Shown one piece after another: positions 12,093-23,544 of a stretch of 64,000 nucleotides of DNA. Position 1 is the first letter of the stretch. Every line of letters begins with the position of its first letter. Source of the stretch: Ailanthus altissimus. Its lineage: Eukaryota > Streptophyta > Magnoliopsida > Sapindales > Simaroubaceae. The stretch lies in NCBI GenBank assembly GCA_946807835.1, contig OX327696.1, positions 8,382,501-8,446,500 of the forward strand. Reading direction: 5' to 3'. The notes under the pieces were generated by a model, which did not search any database, had not been told where the DNA came from, and saw only the letters and a list, made by a program, of their open reading frames with translations. A program made the translations under genes and the position numbers.

Positions 12093-13892
12093 AAGAAGTT
12101 TCAATACTGTCTTACAAGTTGTTGCGTGTTATCTTTGCTTTGGAAACTCATTGATTCAAAATTTTATCTCATAGTTCATTTTCTTCAATAGAAGAAATAG
12201 AACATGATAGGTTTTAGCACTAGAAGAGTTCAAAGTGAAAAGGATAACAATTTTTTCCTTTTAACTTGAGAGTAAAAGGTATTAGAATTCAAAATCTCAA
12301 ATTAAAGGTAGTTAGGTATTAAATTTAGGATCTCAATATTAGTATAAAAAAAAGTGATTACCACTAAATTGAAAATGAAAATCCCTACTCTAAAAAAGTA
12401 TAGTTCTTGTTGGAGAGAAATTTGTTGTAAATGGACTCTTTCTCCTACTCCTTGTATCTTTACAGATTAGATACTGCATCTCTTCTAATCTCAAAAAGAA
12501 CTTTGTGCTATTTTTGACGTTTTATAATTTTTTTAACAAATCAAAATAAAAAAAAAGAAAAGAAAATGGAGAAGACATCAAATTGGTCGCTAAGTTCATC
12601 ATATGTGAAGACTAGACATTATTAATTTTTCATTTTTTTTATTTTTTCTGCAATTGTTATATTATTAATTTTAAAAAAACTAAAAAAAAAGAAAAAAAAA
12701 GGATATCTTTAATTTATTATTGAAAAGTCATTTTTTTAATAGGAAAATGATGTTTCTCATATGCTGTACGAGAAAAATAGTTATTTCAATGCTTTTTTTT
12801 AATGTCTAAAAGAGTAATTTAGTCATTTCATGTTGTTTGACACATTATGTAAATTTCACGGAATATTCTTTAAAGGTTGGGGGTTATTGTCTACTTTGTA
12901 AACTAGTGAATATTAATAAAATTAGGTGATACCTTAAGAGTATTCATGATAATATTCCCCTTTTATAGCATATTTTGCATGTCCAACCCATTTTTTTTTT
13001 ATTTTTTTATCATTCAAGTATAACCACATCTAATGCATCTATTTTCCATAATTACATGTTTCTATAATCAATAAATTGAGTAATGTTAGAATTACAAAAT
13101 TTATATTCTAAATGACATGGTACTTAAAATATCACTTATTAATTTGAACCTTATAAAATTAATAAATACTTAATATACAATTGTTATTAATTATTATCTC
13201 ATCATTTAGAATACATATTTTATTTACATATAAAAAATAATAATTTATAAAAATTTGTTGATAAATTTAAATAATTTTTTTTGTATGATAATTGTTTGGG
13301 GTGCTATTAAGAGATCATGACATGAAAGAATGTCAATGTACCCTTGTGAGTTTGAGAGTATAGTCCATTAAACTTCTATCTAAAAAGTTGATGTTGCAAA
13401 TTTGCTCAAGTTAATTGAAAAAGATTTAACAAATAAATCTAGTGATTAATTGTGATAGGTGTATGAGTTGAGATTGCATGATAAATAATGAAGCACTTAG
13501 TGTTATGGTCTACCTGGATAGCGAAAAATGCTATGGAACCTATGTAAGGTATAAAGTGTGTAATACAAATTTAGGGTTTATACTGCAAAACTCTAGTTTT
13601 ATGAAGGTTAGAAGGGACACACTTCTTAAACCTTATGGTTTGGTCTTAGGACTTGTCTATGATGGATCTAGGTTTGGAACAATGCAAAATAATGGTTATG
13701 AGAGGGATCTTATATGGAGAACAAAAAAAAAACTAGGATAAAGTAATGTATTTAATAGGATAAAAATTATAATTGACCGTGATAATATAGTAATTCTATC
13801 TTTACACCAACAAAAAAAAAAAGAAAAGTGAAAATTATTTATTATTTAACATAATCAAACCTAAATTTGTTTTGTTAAAAAAGAAAAAAATA
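12093..13892. other. AT-rich non-coding stretch
   Basis: No gene is supported. It has long A and T runs (12540-12740, 12990-13010) and a short MITE-like AT-rich repeat around 13080-13300. An 87-codon open stretch at 13478-13741 shows no recognisable family or coding context. Confidence 0.35.
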
Positions 13893-13966
13893 TTGCAGAG
13901 ATAGAATTTGAACCCGTGGACTTAAGACTATAAACCGTGTGAGCTACCAAACTGCTCTACCCTATG
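13893..13966 (-). pseudogene. Degenerate plastid-type initiator tRNA-fMet (trnfM) sequence
   Basis: On the minus strand a 74-nt stretch keeps the trnfM landmarks: the D-arm GTAGAGCAGTTTGGTAGCTC, the T-arm CACGGGTTCAAAT and a 3' GCAA. The length equals that of plastid trnfM. The anticodon loop reads TTTATAG, so CAT has become TAT, and several acceptor-stem pairs are lost. This is best read as a decayed nuclear insertion of organelle DNA, not a working tRNA gene. I compare with the known trnfM sequence from memory; a tRNA scan would test it. Confidence 0.6.
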
Positions 13967-14787
13967 ACGAAGAGAAGAGTTGAAAACTAATGAATAACCA
14001 AGGATTAAATAGGCCCATCTTTCATATTTGTATGAATAGAAGAATGAAGGTATTATCATATATGCCAAGATGGTGGTCATGTTTTGCTATAATGGGCGAA
14101 GAAGCTTGGAATTGCAACAGTGGAGTTTTGGCACATTTTAAGGTTATAAAAAAAGTATATCTTTCACGTAAAACACAAGGGTTTTATAATGTTAGGGTTT
14201 GTACTAGGTTAAGACTCCCTTTGGCCTTTTTTTATATTCTAGAATCTAATTTATTTAATAAATTTTATCCATCCTAAAAAAAAAATTTAATAAATAAAAA
14301 TTGACAAAATATTATTTATCCCAAATAACACATTTTCATAATTCATGAATATGATGATTATTTATTAAATTGTAAATATAAAAAAAGCAATACGTTATAA
14401 TAAATTACTTAGTTATACAATGATTATTTGACATTTTCGTGATTCATGAATATGATGATTATTTCTATAATTAAGTTTATTTTTACAACGTTGATTTGAA
14501 GCATTTGTTTTTCTATTATAGACCTTAAGTTAGGTTAGTCAAAGTATTTGACATTATGGACTCGAATTATTTATGTTTGTGCATTATTAGTTAGGGCTTT
14601 TGAAAAGTAGTTATATGTTAATGTCATGTAAAGAGTGCGAGCTTGGTTGTTTATAATGTTTTTCTTTATTGCTTGGTGATAAAAAAAACTTTTTATTTTA
14701 CTTCGCATTGGTGAAAAAGTAGAATATAATTTTAAATTTTTGAAATTATGAATTGTGATTCATTCAAGTTTTTTATTTATTCTTAGA
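13967..14787. other. AT-rich region upstream of the hAT remnant
   Basis: A direct repeat (atgaatatgatgattatt) occurs at about 14346 and 14446. No supported gene; this may be the 5' untranslated part or intron of the hAT element. Confidence 0.3.
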
Positions 14788-16873
14788 TGAGTAAACATTC
14801 AAGCTCACTCAACGAGTCCAAGTCGAGATCAAAATCAACATCTATCCATGTTGGTAATGATAAAAAGAATAGTACTATTATTTTTAAGAAGAGTAAAAGG
14901 TAAGAATATGCATAAAGTGAAAGTATGATGCCACATCGCCTTCTAAGTGTTAAAGACTTCATCATCAACACTAACATCAAGATCTAAGTTGTGACATATT
15001 TTTGTTAAAGGTGAGAACATAAACAATAAGGGAAAGTGCATTTACTATAGGAAGATGTATGCTTGTTATTCCAAACACAATACAACACATTGTATGAATA
15101 AGCATATAAGAAAGTATAATGAGTACTTAAACGTCAAAACTGCTAAAAGTGAAATGAAAAATATAATGTCTAAAGATGATTCAAGAGTTAAACGGAGAAA
15201 CTAGTCTTGTATTGAAAAGAGGATTTAATCAAGAACCTTGTAGAAAGGCAGGTGTGAAAATGATTATTGTAGATGAGTTTTCTTTTAACTTTGTGCAGAA
15301 TAAGGGGTTTTATCATTTTTATTGTGTGTTCTTAGATTTGATGTCCCCTCACGTAGAATGATTACTAAAGATACGTTGCAATTGTATTCTGATGAAAAAG
15401 CAATGTTGAAACGTATTCTTTAGTAAGTATAGTCAAAGAATTAGTTTGACTACTGATATTTAGAATTTGATTTAGAAAATCAATTATATGGTTGTGACAT
15501 ACCTTTTTATAGATAGTGAGTTGCATTTATATAGAAGGATTTTAAGTTTTTGTCTAATGGCTAATCATAAAGAGGATGCAATTGGCAAGCTTTTGGAATC
15601 TTGTTTGCTTGGCATGGGCATAGAGAGATTGTTCATAGTTGCAGTAATTAATGCAAGTGCAAATGAGGTTACTATTGGGTATTTAAGAGGAAGTTGAGAA
15701 ATTAAAAGGAATATGAATTAGTGTTAGATGGTAAGATCTTATATTTGCGTTGTTGTGCACATATTCATAATTTGACTATTAGTGATGGGTTAAAAGACAT
15801 AAATAAGAGTATAATTAGTCTTCGTAATACTATTAAGTATGTGAAACTTCAAGTTCTCAGTTGCAGTCTTTCAAATTGTGTATGCAATGAGAGAAAATCA
15901 ATTATAAAGGCAACATAGTCATAGATGTGCCAATAAGGTAGAATTTTCACCTATTTAACATTAACAACTGCTTTGAGGTTTTAAAAAGTATTTGATTGTA
16001 TAGCTGAAGAACAACTTTATAAGGCATATTTTTTGGAATAAGAAAAATGGAAAAAGGAAGCTAAACCCAAAGTTCGGTTATATTATTACAAACCTTTTAT
16101 GACATTACCAATAAATTTAGTACTTCTTTAAATGTGAATGAGATCTATAAGATTCATTCCACTTTGTCTTCTTTGACTCACACTATAGATTCTTTGTTTG
16201 ATAGCATTGTCTGACACATGAATAGTAAATATGACAAGTATTGGAAATCCGCCGTGAAGATAAACAAGTTGTTGATTATGGCTACTATACTTGATCCACG
16301 ACACAAATGAACTTTGTTGGGTTATGTTTTGAGGTTTTTTTTTATGATGATAATGCAAAAATAGATGAAATAGAAAAGAAATTAGCAAAAATTTATTGTG
16401 AAAACTATAAGAGATGTATAATAGATGGTATGGAAAACCAATTCAAGAAAGTAGCAATGTTAATGCTACTAGCAGCATAGCTTCTCAACAATCCAGTGGT
16501 GGTGGATTGTGGGCTTTGTTTGATGATATGGTAGGGCAGGGTGAATAATTTAAATGTTGCAAATATTGAACCTTAGGAAGCTTACATACTTACTAATGAC
16601 GTTGTGGACATAGAAGGAGTAAGTCAGATGGACAAATATTTTATAGAAAAATATAAGAGTCATTATAATCCTCATTTTAATATCTTACTTTGGTGGAAAT
16701 TAAATGCAACTAAGTATCAAATTATGGCGCATCTGGTTCGAGATGTGCTTGTAATTTTAATCTTTACTTTGGCGTCTGAATCTATCTTTAGTATCAAAGT
16801 ATGTGTGTTAGTTACATTTAAGAGTTCATTAACTCTTATCATAATGAAAATCTTAATATGCATACAAAATTAG
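14788..16873 (+). pseudogene. Dead hAT-superfamily transposase (zinc-finger BED, RICESLEEPER-like)
   Basis: Frames must be switched several times, but the order of a hAT transposase is clear. It starts MSKHSSSLNESKS at 14788. A BED finger follows at about 15040-15125 (KCIYYRKMYACYSKHNTTH; first CxxC damaged). Next come PSRRMITKDTLQLYSDEKA (about 15345-15400), YMVVTYLFIDSELHLYRRIL (about 15486), VAVINASANE (about 15640), then DGKILYLRCCAHIHNLTISD (about 15727) and KINKLLIMATILDPRH (about 16260). The C-terminal dimerisation region is at 16665-16870 (FNILLWWKLNATKYQ, LASESIFSI). In active hATs the NASAN segment is preceded by a catalytic Asp; here it is Ile. Stops and frameshifts make it non-functional. 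Confidence 0.85.
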
Positions 16874-18329
16874 ATTGATCTTCACTTACTGTAGATAAAG
16901 CAAAAAGAATTGAAATCATGATTCTTGAAGCTAAATATTATGAAAAACTTGAAGTAGGTAATAACTTATTAAACTAGCAAGCACTTTTATTAAATTTGGT
17001 GTATATACATTCTTTTATATAGTTAGAGTATCACAAAATGGTGCAACCTAATCACACAAGAAAAATACAAAGAGTGAAGCCTATAATAACATAAGTAATA
17101 ATAATATATGTTGCAAATATTTGAATTTTTATTTAAAATGAGAATTCATTTGTATTTTAACCTTTTTAGTAATGTTTTTCTTCACGACTACTTTTTAAGT
17201 TTATTGACAGACTTCAAAATTCAAAGCATGGATGATAGTGATGATGGACTTAAAATTTGGAACTTTATTTTTTATTTTTATTTATGGATAAGGGATATGG
17301 TCTAGTTTAGAATTTTGCAATTGGTTATTTATGTGCTAAATACTAAATAGTTTATTGTATGCTTATGATTATGATTCACTTGGATAATTTGCACTTTGGT
17401 TTTAGGATTTGGTCAATGGTTATATTGGAATTTGTCAATTTAAAAGTGTTGTTGCGTGTAACGTGGATGATGTTATTGGTGTTGGATATTGACTATATTG
17501 GAATTGACATTGTCATATATTTACTACATTTTAGGTCTTAGAAATATGAGAATGTCCGTATTTGATAGGGTATCTATATAAATTTTTTAATTGATGAATT
17601 AAAGTATGATAATTAAATTATTAATCAATATAAGTGTAACATTGAATTTTTATTTATAACATTTATTTCAATAATTTCATTAATATAAAAGTCCTATTTG
17701 AGGTTACACATCGAATTTGAGACGGATACTCTTAAATTTGCATTTGCATCTACTTCAAAAATGAAATACCAAATCCTTTCCAAATCTGTTGCAGGTTTAT
17801 AATTTCATTACTAAATCTATTTTAGCAGATAAATACTTTTTACTAAAACCGTAACAGGTTATCCGCAAATTTTAAGTAGGTTATAAATTAATATAATAAA
17901 AAGGTATAAAATTATAACATAATTTTTTAAAAAAACATTCATAAAATATAGCGACTAAAATCATATTACAAATTTAAATTTAATAAAAGTCTTCTCATCA
18001 AAAGTTAAACTTATTTACAAGTTAAAACTAATAAAATTAATTTATAAATAGTTAATACAAACACTACACAACATAATTAAAAAGTAATCCAGTTAAACAA
18101 AAAAAATATTTATTAGGCTTGATTTAAGATTTAAGGACATATCTTATAAATAAATTTATATTAGCATATTATAGTTTTAAAATAAGCCAATTTGTCAACT
18201 AGCTAAGTCAATAACATAATAAACATTAAAAGAGCTAAAAAAAATTAAAACAAATTGGCTATTAATATCTATCATGTGAAGAAAATAAATAAATAAAAGT
18301 TAAATAAAATAATTATCAATCTGTCCAAA
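16874..18329. other. hAT 3' flank and AT-rich non-coding DNA
   Basis: No gene is supported. Around 17560-17890 gggtatctat, gacggatactct, gcatctacttcaaaaatgaaatacc and ggttatccgcaaatttt resemble the repetitive subterminal regions of hAT elements, so the element's 3' end probably lies near 17890. Exact terminal inverted repeats could not be fixed. Confidence 0.35.
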
Positions 18330-19165
18330 AACATTAGGAACAGACTGAGGACCCTCTGGAACCCAATTGCAGCAGCAATAGCCTCTGGAACGACTTTAGA
18401 AAATTTCAGAGCATAAGATTTTTGGCGCTTTGATTCAGAGGCTTCTCCTATGCAGGTTTATGCAAAACCCGCACCTTCTTGGAGCATTTTTGAAAACATT
18501 TGGGAGGATGTTAGAAAATTCCTCCTCCATATTAAGGATAAGAATGGGGAATTTAGAAGTCATACCAGCAAAAACGGAAGGCTCCATAAATGATGAAGCT
18601 GAAACTTTAGACTGCTTCTGACTAAGAACAAGAGTATAACAAATTGGCTCAGCAGCGATACCAGTCTCCAAAATGCTAGAAGCAGCAACAAAAACAAGAT
18701 TTTTCAGGAAGATCTCCTCTAATATCTTTATCAGACTCATATTTACACATTTAGCAGTAAGAACGTCAAAATTAGAAAGAGACTGAGCAGTAGAATAATC
18801 AATTATTATACCTTCTAAAGAGACTCGGATAACATCCAAATTAGTATCTAAAACACAACCGTGAGATAAGCTACAAGAAAAGAGAAAGGGAACTAAAATT
18901 ACTTGCTTTATTTCTTTTTTGGAAGCAAAATGGACTTACAAATATTAGGGAAAAAGTAGTTGTATCTGAAATGGCAATATATTTGCTTACCATTTGAGCC
19001 TCTAACATCAACATCCATCTCCGGAGGAAAGAGGATCGAATTAGAAAGAGTCTCAAGGCAGGTAAGAAGCCTCATAAAGGCTTGGTTGTTGAAAGATAGG
19101 CATGGAGCTAAGAATTTAAGGTCTGGAAGAGTCAAAACCCATAGACCTTCCTTGTAAGACATAGC
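18330..19165 (-). pseudogene. Unidentified protein-coding gene fragment (two or three exon-like blocks)
   Basis: On minus, three open blocks have protein-like composition unlike the surrounding transposons. Block 1 (19162 to about 18980) reads EGLWVLTLPDLKFLAPCLSF and RLLTCLETLSNSILFPPEMD. Block 2 (18839-18435) reads MDVIRVSLEGIIIDYSTAQS and ASSILETGIAAEPICYTLVL. Block 3 (about 18420-18305) reads KSYALKFSKVVPEAIAAAIG. They are separated by intron-like AT-rich DNA. I do not recognise the family. The blocks look like pieces of one larger host gene, either captured by a transposon or left behind after a rearrangement. No start or stop can be assigned with confidence. Confidence 0.4.
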
Positions 19166-19451
19166 ATGAGGCTAATGATGCACCCTTTCTCTGTGAGTGT
19201 AGTCCCTTAAAAGATGGACATAAGCCAACTCATTATGATTTGTGGATTTTTATTAGAAAATTTTCTTTAGAAATTACTCTCGTCTTGGAAATTGGGAAGG
19301 GTTAGATTAGTCTTCCAATCGAAATTCCCAAATGTAGTGGAAACCTCAAAAGAATACTCTGGCTATTTACATGCACCACTAACCACCACCACGTTCCTTT
19401 CAAAGCCAACCTTTTTTTATTATCAAAGACATAAATAATGACACTCTTGTT

Positions 19452-19760
19452 AAGGTATGTGTTTATGTGCCATCCTTGTTTGTATGAATACTTATTTAAT
19501 AATATTTATACAATGTATTTTTGTTAAATCGCTAACACTCTTTATTAAATGGTAATGATGCTTGTCACATTACAAATACTGTATAATCTGAAAGGGTTCA
19601 GATTCGGTCTACAGAAATTTAGACTAGTGTTAAGGGTTAGCAAAGCTGAGGGTTATAAATGCTAACTGTTAGTAAGTTATAAGAGTCGGCGAGATCTAAG
19701 GAGTTAGAACCTTATCTACAATGAGACAACGACCTGAAGGCATAATAGTAATAATATAGT
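19452..19760 (+). mobile_element. Copia LTR fragment (same family as the 3' LTR at 53.87 kb)
   Basis: About 300 nt match the start of the LTR at 53870-54185 in the same orientation: ttgtttgtatgaatactt, caatgtatttttgttaaatc, ctctttattaaatggtaat, gttagcaaagctgagggt, ttataagagtc. No coding sequence flanks it, so it is a solo or truncated LTR. The Athila 3' LTR begins about 100 nt further on. Confidence 0.75.
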
Positions 19761-19862
19761 TACAAATAGTTGTAATAGAAGCTAGAAAACATCATTATGT
19801 AAGTGTGTTTTCAAATACTGTGTTCCTGATCTATCGGTGAATCACTTTCATATAGATCAGTG

Positions 19863-21176
19863 TGACACGTCCAAAATATAAGAATTTATTTTCAAGTGCA
19901 GTATTATTAAAGTAATAATTAACCCAGTGAGAATGGAGTCGATCAACAGGAAAGTGGAATTAAAATTTACAAACTATAAATACTTTAAAAATAAATAAAG
20001 TAATGTAAGACGTTTGCAAATAATAATTCAAATGACCAATTAAAATGAATGCTAAGGTTAGAGGGATCTACTCTTGGCATATGAAATAAGAATATATTCA
20101 GCTTTTTAAATAACTCAATTGGAATCCTCATACAAAGGAGGGTCCAATAGGAAGATATAACAATTAAGTTTCATCATCATTTATATATTAACTTGTATTT
20201 ATTTCTTTTAATTATTATACACCAAATCTTATAAATGGGTTCAAGTATTTATTATGCCAATCTTTATATTTGTCTACAATAAATCAAGATACATAACTTT
20301 GCAAGAAAGGGTATCAATATTGCAAAACAATATAAATACATCATATATAAATTTTCTTAACTTAAGAATGAAACATTAAATTCTAAAATAAGAGTTGAAG
20401 TATATCTTATTACCTTACCAAGAGTTTCACCATTTCACCTTAACAAAATAAAAATTACTTGGACATAATAAGATTAAAGAAAAGAGATGGAAGAAGAGAT
20501 AACATGAACGTTATAATAGTAAATGAAAGAAATAATACTACAAAGAGATAATACAAAAGACAAGTATTTTGAACTAAAATTTAACTCTCTAATTACATAT
20601 TTTGGGCATAAATAGGCCACCTATTTATAGAAAAACATAAATAAATCAAGACAAATAAAAAGGAAACCACTTGGATGATAAAAGTCAATAGGGGTGGTAA
20701 CTAATTTGCATTGATTATCATTAATGCACCCACTTGATTGTTCAATTTAGAAATGATGTGGTCTGAATTAACTTCTACTCAAAAAATAAAAGTTGTAAAA
20801 TTGAGTTGTCACATACATATTGGATACGTATTTCTTTAGTTATGAGCCAAATACTGATAACTGTTCGGACTGAGCCTGTACTGCAGGTTAGTTTTGTTCT
20901 AAGCTATTTTTTACCCATTAAACGCTGGAATTCTAAATTCTTTGTGAAATAAATATTTTAGTCCATTGAGTTAGCTCTTCACAAGATCAATAATCACTTC
21001 AATTGGATTCCTAGGTAGAAAGTTATATCTATTTTACTGAACTTACCACAAAACAGTTAAAAGTTAATTAGGTACAATATTATAAACATGCTTAAGTTAG
21101 AGAGGTTAATGACACTAGTAATATAAAAAAATTAATATAAAACACTTATTAAATGTGTAATTTCAAGTGTTCATCA
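19863..21176 (-). repeat. 3' LTR of Athila element A
   Basis: On minus it begins TGATGAACACTTGAAATTAC and ends TTTTGGACGTGTCA, about 1.31 kb. Its start matches the LTR start of element C (42501 onward) and its second half matches the LTR of element B (30136-31482). A TATA-like ttctataaatagg lies on minus near 20622. Confidence 0.75.
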
Positions 21177-22512
21177 CACCCGCTAAATAACTTATTTCTA
21201 GTCCCTAGCAATTCAAACATAAATAAAGTTTAAACACTACCTAAGTATTTCAAACAAAACGTCAGTTCAAAATCATAATCGCTATTAAAGTTATTTCAAT
21301 CATAACTTTCAAATTTGTGTGTGTGTGAATTAAGCTGGAGCATTCTTACCACAATCCACAACATATATACCCTTGAAAATTTTCTCCAAGTAAAAGTTTA
21401 AACTCCACATCCTCACAGGTGAATAACTATTTAAAAGGATATAATTTCACTCATAGAGTTGGAAAACAGATAATCACTTAAAAAAGGTTACATTTAAGGA
21501 CAAATAGACAAGTTAACATTGATATAAAGATAGAAAAATCAATTGTTTAGAGTCAAACCATTCTTACCATATGTTAGCTTCAGGAATTTAATTATCTTAT
21601 GCAAATCTTACGAATAGAGTCCAGTAATAAAACTGCTTCCTAATGACTTTTGTCGTCTAAAATTGAACGAATACTTTATTGAACTGAATTGACTTTCTTT
21701 TTTTTTTATCATTTTTTTAATTTTTTTATTTGAAAAATATAAGGAATAATTACAAAATAACAGTAATTTCTCACCACAATTTTTTATCATCATTCAGCTA
21801 AGCAACCAAATAATACCTCATCCCAAATAATGTCATTTCAAATAAAAACCAACCATTTCAAAAAATTAATGAAAGTTTGTAAGCTGTTGTCTCAAACCTC
21901 TCTACTCACTCACAAAATATGTGTGAGTTTAGAAAAGAATATGTGAATTACACATGAAAATTCTCTTGGCTATATATATTGAATCATCTATCTCACCACA
22001 AGACTTAATATTGTGCTCAAGATTTGATTTCAAAAGTTATTTTTTAGTAACTTAGATAGAAAAAGTGATTTAAACTAATTCATTTTGAAATCTTACATCG
22101 ATAGTAAAACAAACTTATTTACACAAGAGTTACAAAGAATTTAAGCAACAAACAAAAGTACATTGAAATGCATTAAAAATAAATCAATTAGAATATGTTT
22201 CATAAGTTTAATAATGTACTCTTTACTCTACCATTCTAGAACTAGAATACATCTCAAGAGTACATAAATGAACCTTTTACTCATACCATCCATAATGGAT
22301 TTTTTTAAGAACAGTGTGACAGCAAAAATTAACAGACATCATATATCAATTACCCTTCCCCTAACCAGATTGAGACATTGTCCTTAATGTTAAAATATAG
22401 AAAAGTAGAGTATAAGAGATATCATCTGAAACATATTTTTATTGAAAATAAAACCAGCAACAAAATAAAATAAGCTACACAAAATACTTAAAAATACAGA
22501 AAAGTAGAGAGG
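21177..22512 (-). other. Athila A 3' non-coding spacer
   Basis: Non-coding sequence between the LOG-like remnant and the 3' LTR. It is homologous to 34074-35210 (element B) and 41252-42500 (element C): gatgcattctagttctagaa, gagtgagtagagaggtttga, gacattatttgggatgagg. It includes the tract ttgaggacaatgtctcaatc (minus, near 22380), which resembles the conserved pre-PPT region of Athila elements. Confidence 0.6.
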
Positions 22513-23127
22513 CTACAGCGAAGAGTCAAATCTATCTTGAGTTTCTTTTCACTGTCATCCGTATACCAATCTATCTGATGCATTGTTGGATCAGGTAGAT
22601 GTATAAAAGCTTGTAATTTATCGAGTAACTGATCAACAATTGAAGCAAAAATGAGGATTCGTCGTGTTGTAGATGAGATAAATTATTTTTTCACTACATA
22701 ATTAAGAAACTATAACAACTCATTATAAAAACCATCAATATTTAACAAACCAATAGATTTGTGATGGATTTGTAATTGTGCCCATGAGACAATTTTGAAC
22801 ATTTCCTTCAAAGTTCCAAAACTATAAGGTAGAGCTATAAAGGCATCAGCATTCCAAAGCATAAGAGATATTTTCTCATGTATTGATGATACCTATAAAT
22901 CATCCCTAATTATTTTTCCTATAATATTCTCAACAACTAGAGCTTGCGGTATGATACCAAAAAATCGACTGCTTTTATTTTGTACAACTGTTGCCACACA
23001 CTCCATTAATCCCGACTACCTCCCCTATATACTAAATGAATTTTTTGCTCAGTTAACACCTTATCAAGGGTTTTTGCTGCTTCTATAAACTATCCAATTT
23101 TTTTAGGGTTGGATCCACAAAAGACAC
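22513..23127 (-). pseudogene. LOG-family (cytokinin riboside 5'-monophosphate phosphoribohydrolase) sequence in Athila A
   Basis: Minus-strand reading with several frameshifts: gtcttttgtggatccaaccc (start of the LOG fold, CVFCGSNP in the best copy), then AAKTLDKVLTEQKIHLVY, a damaged nucleotide-binding loop, SHGHNYKSITNLLVC-type frames of the segment following PGGxGTxxE, and a tail ending in CTG TAG at 22513. It lacks the first about 15 codons because the spacer after integrase joins directly at 23128. No introns interrupt it, although plant LOG genes usually have several. Non-functional copy. Confidence 0.75.
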
Positions 23128-23544
23128 TAATCAAACTTTAACTTTAATTAACCAACGTACATCAGCAAGTATATTCATAATCATTAATAACCTCAATCTT
23201 TCAAATCTTGCTTGGTAAATTTTTTTAAGGAGTTTTGAGGTAATAAGGGAAAACATTTTTTCAAATTTATTAGAATGTCATCCATTGTTTTAGAAATGAG
23301 AAGAAGATAAGGTATTAGCAATTATAAGAAACTGACAAAATTGACTTGAAATGTCATGGAGTACCGTTATCCACCACTTAACCGGAGTGCAAAAGAAAAC
23401 TTAACACAAAAATATTAAATTAACCTGTAAGTATGAAAGATAAATGAAGTTAAAAGAATAATAAATATATATAAATATGTATAACAAATATCAATTGGTA
23501 TCGTAATAAGGGTCAGACAGGGACACAAGTTCTTTTTGAAAAGC

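Noticed and set aside
13478..13741. 87-codon ATG-started open frame
   Set aside because: No recognisable motif, no codon or splice context, and it lies in AT-rich non-coding DNA.
13893..13966. Functional tRNA gene
   Set aside because: Acceptor stem does not pair and the anticodon loop is altered, so it is listed as a relic only.
13990..14277. 95-codon open frame upstream of the hAT remnant
   Set aside because: Composition is not protein-like, no family resemblance, and it overlaps no transposon coding block.
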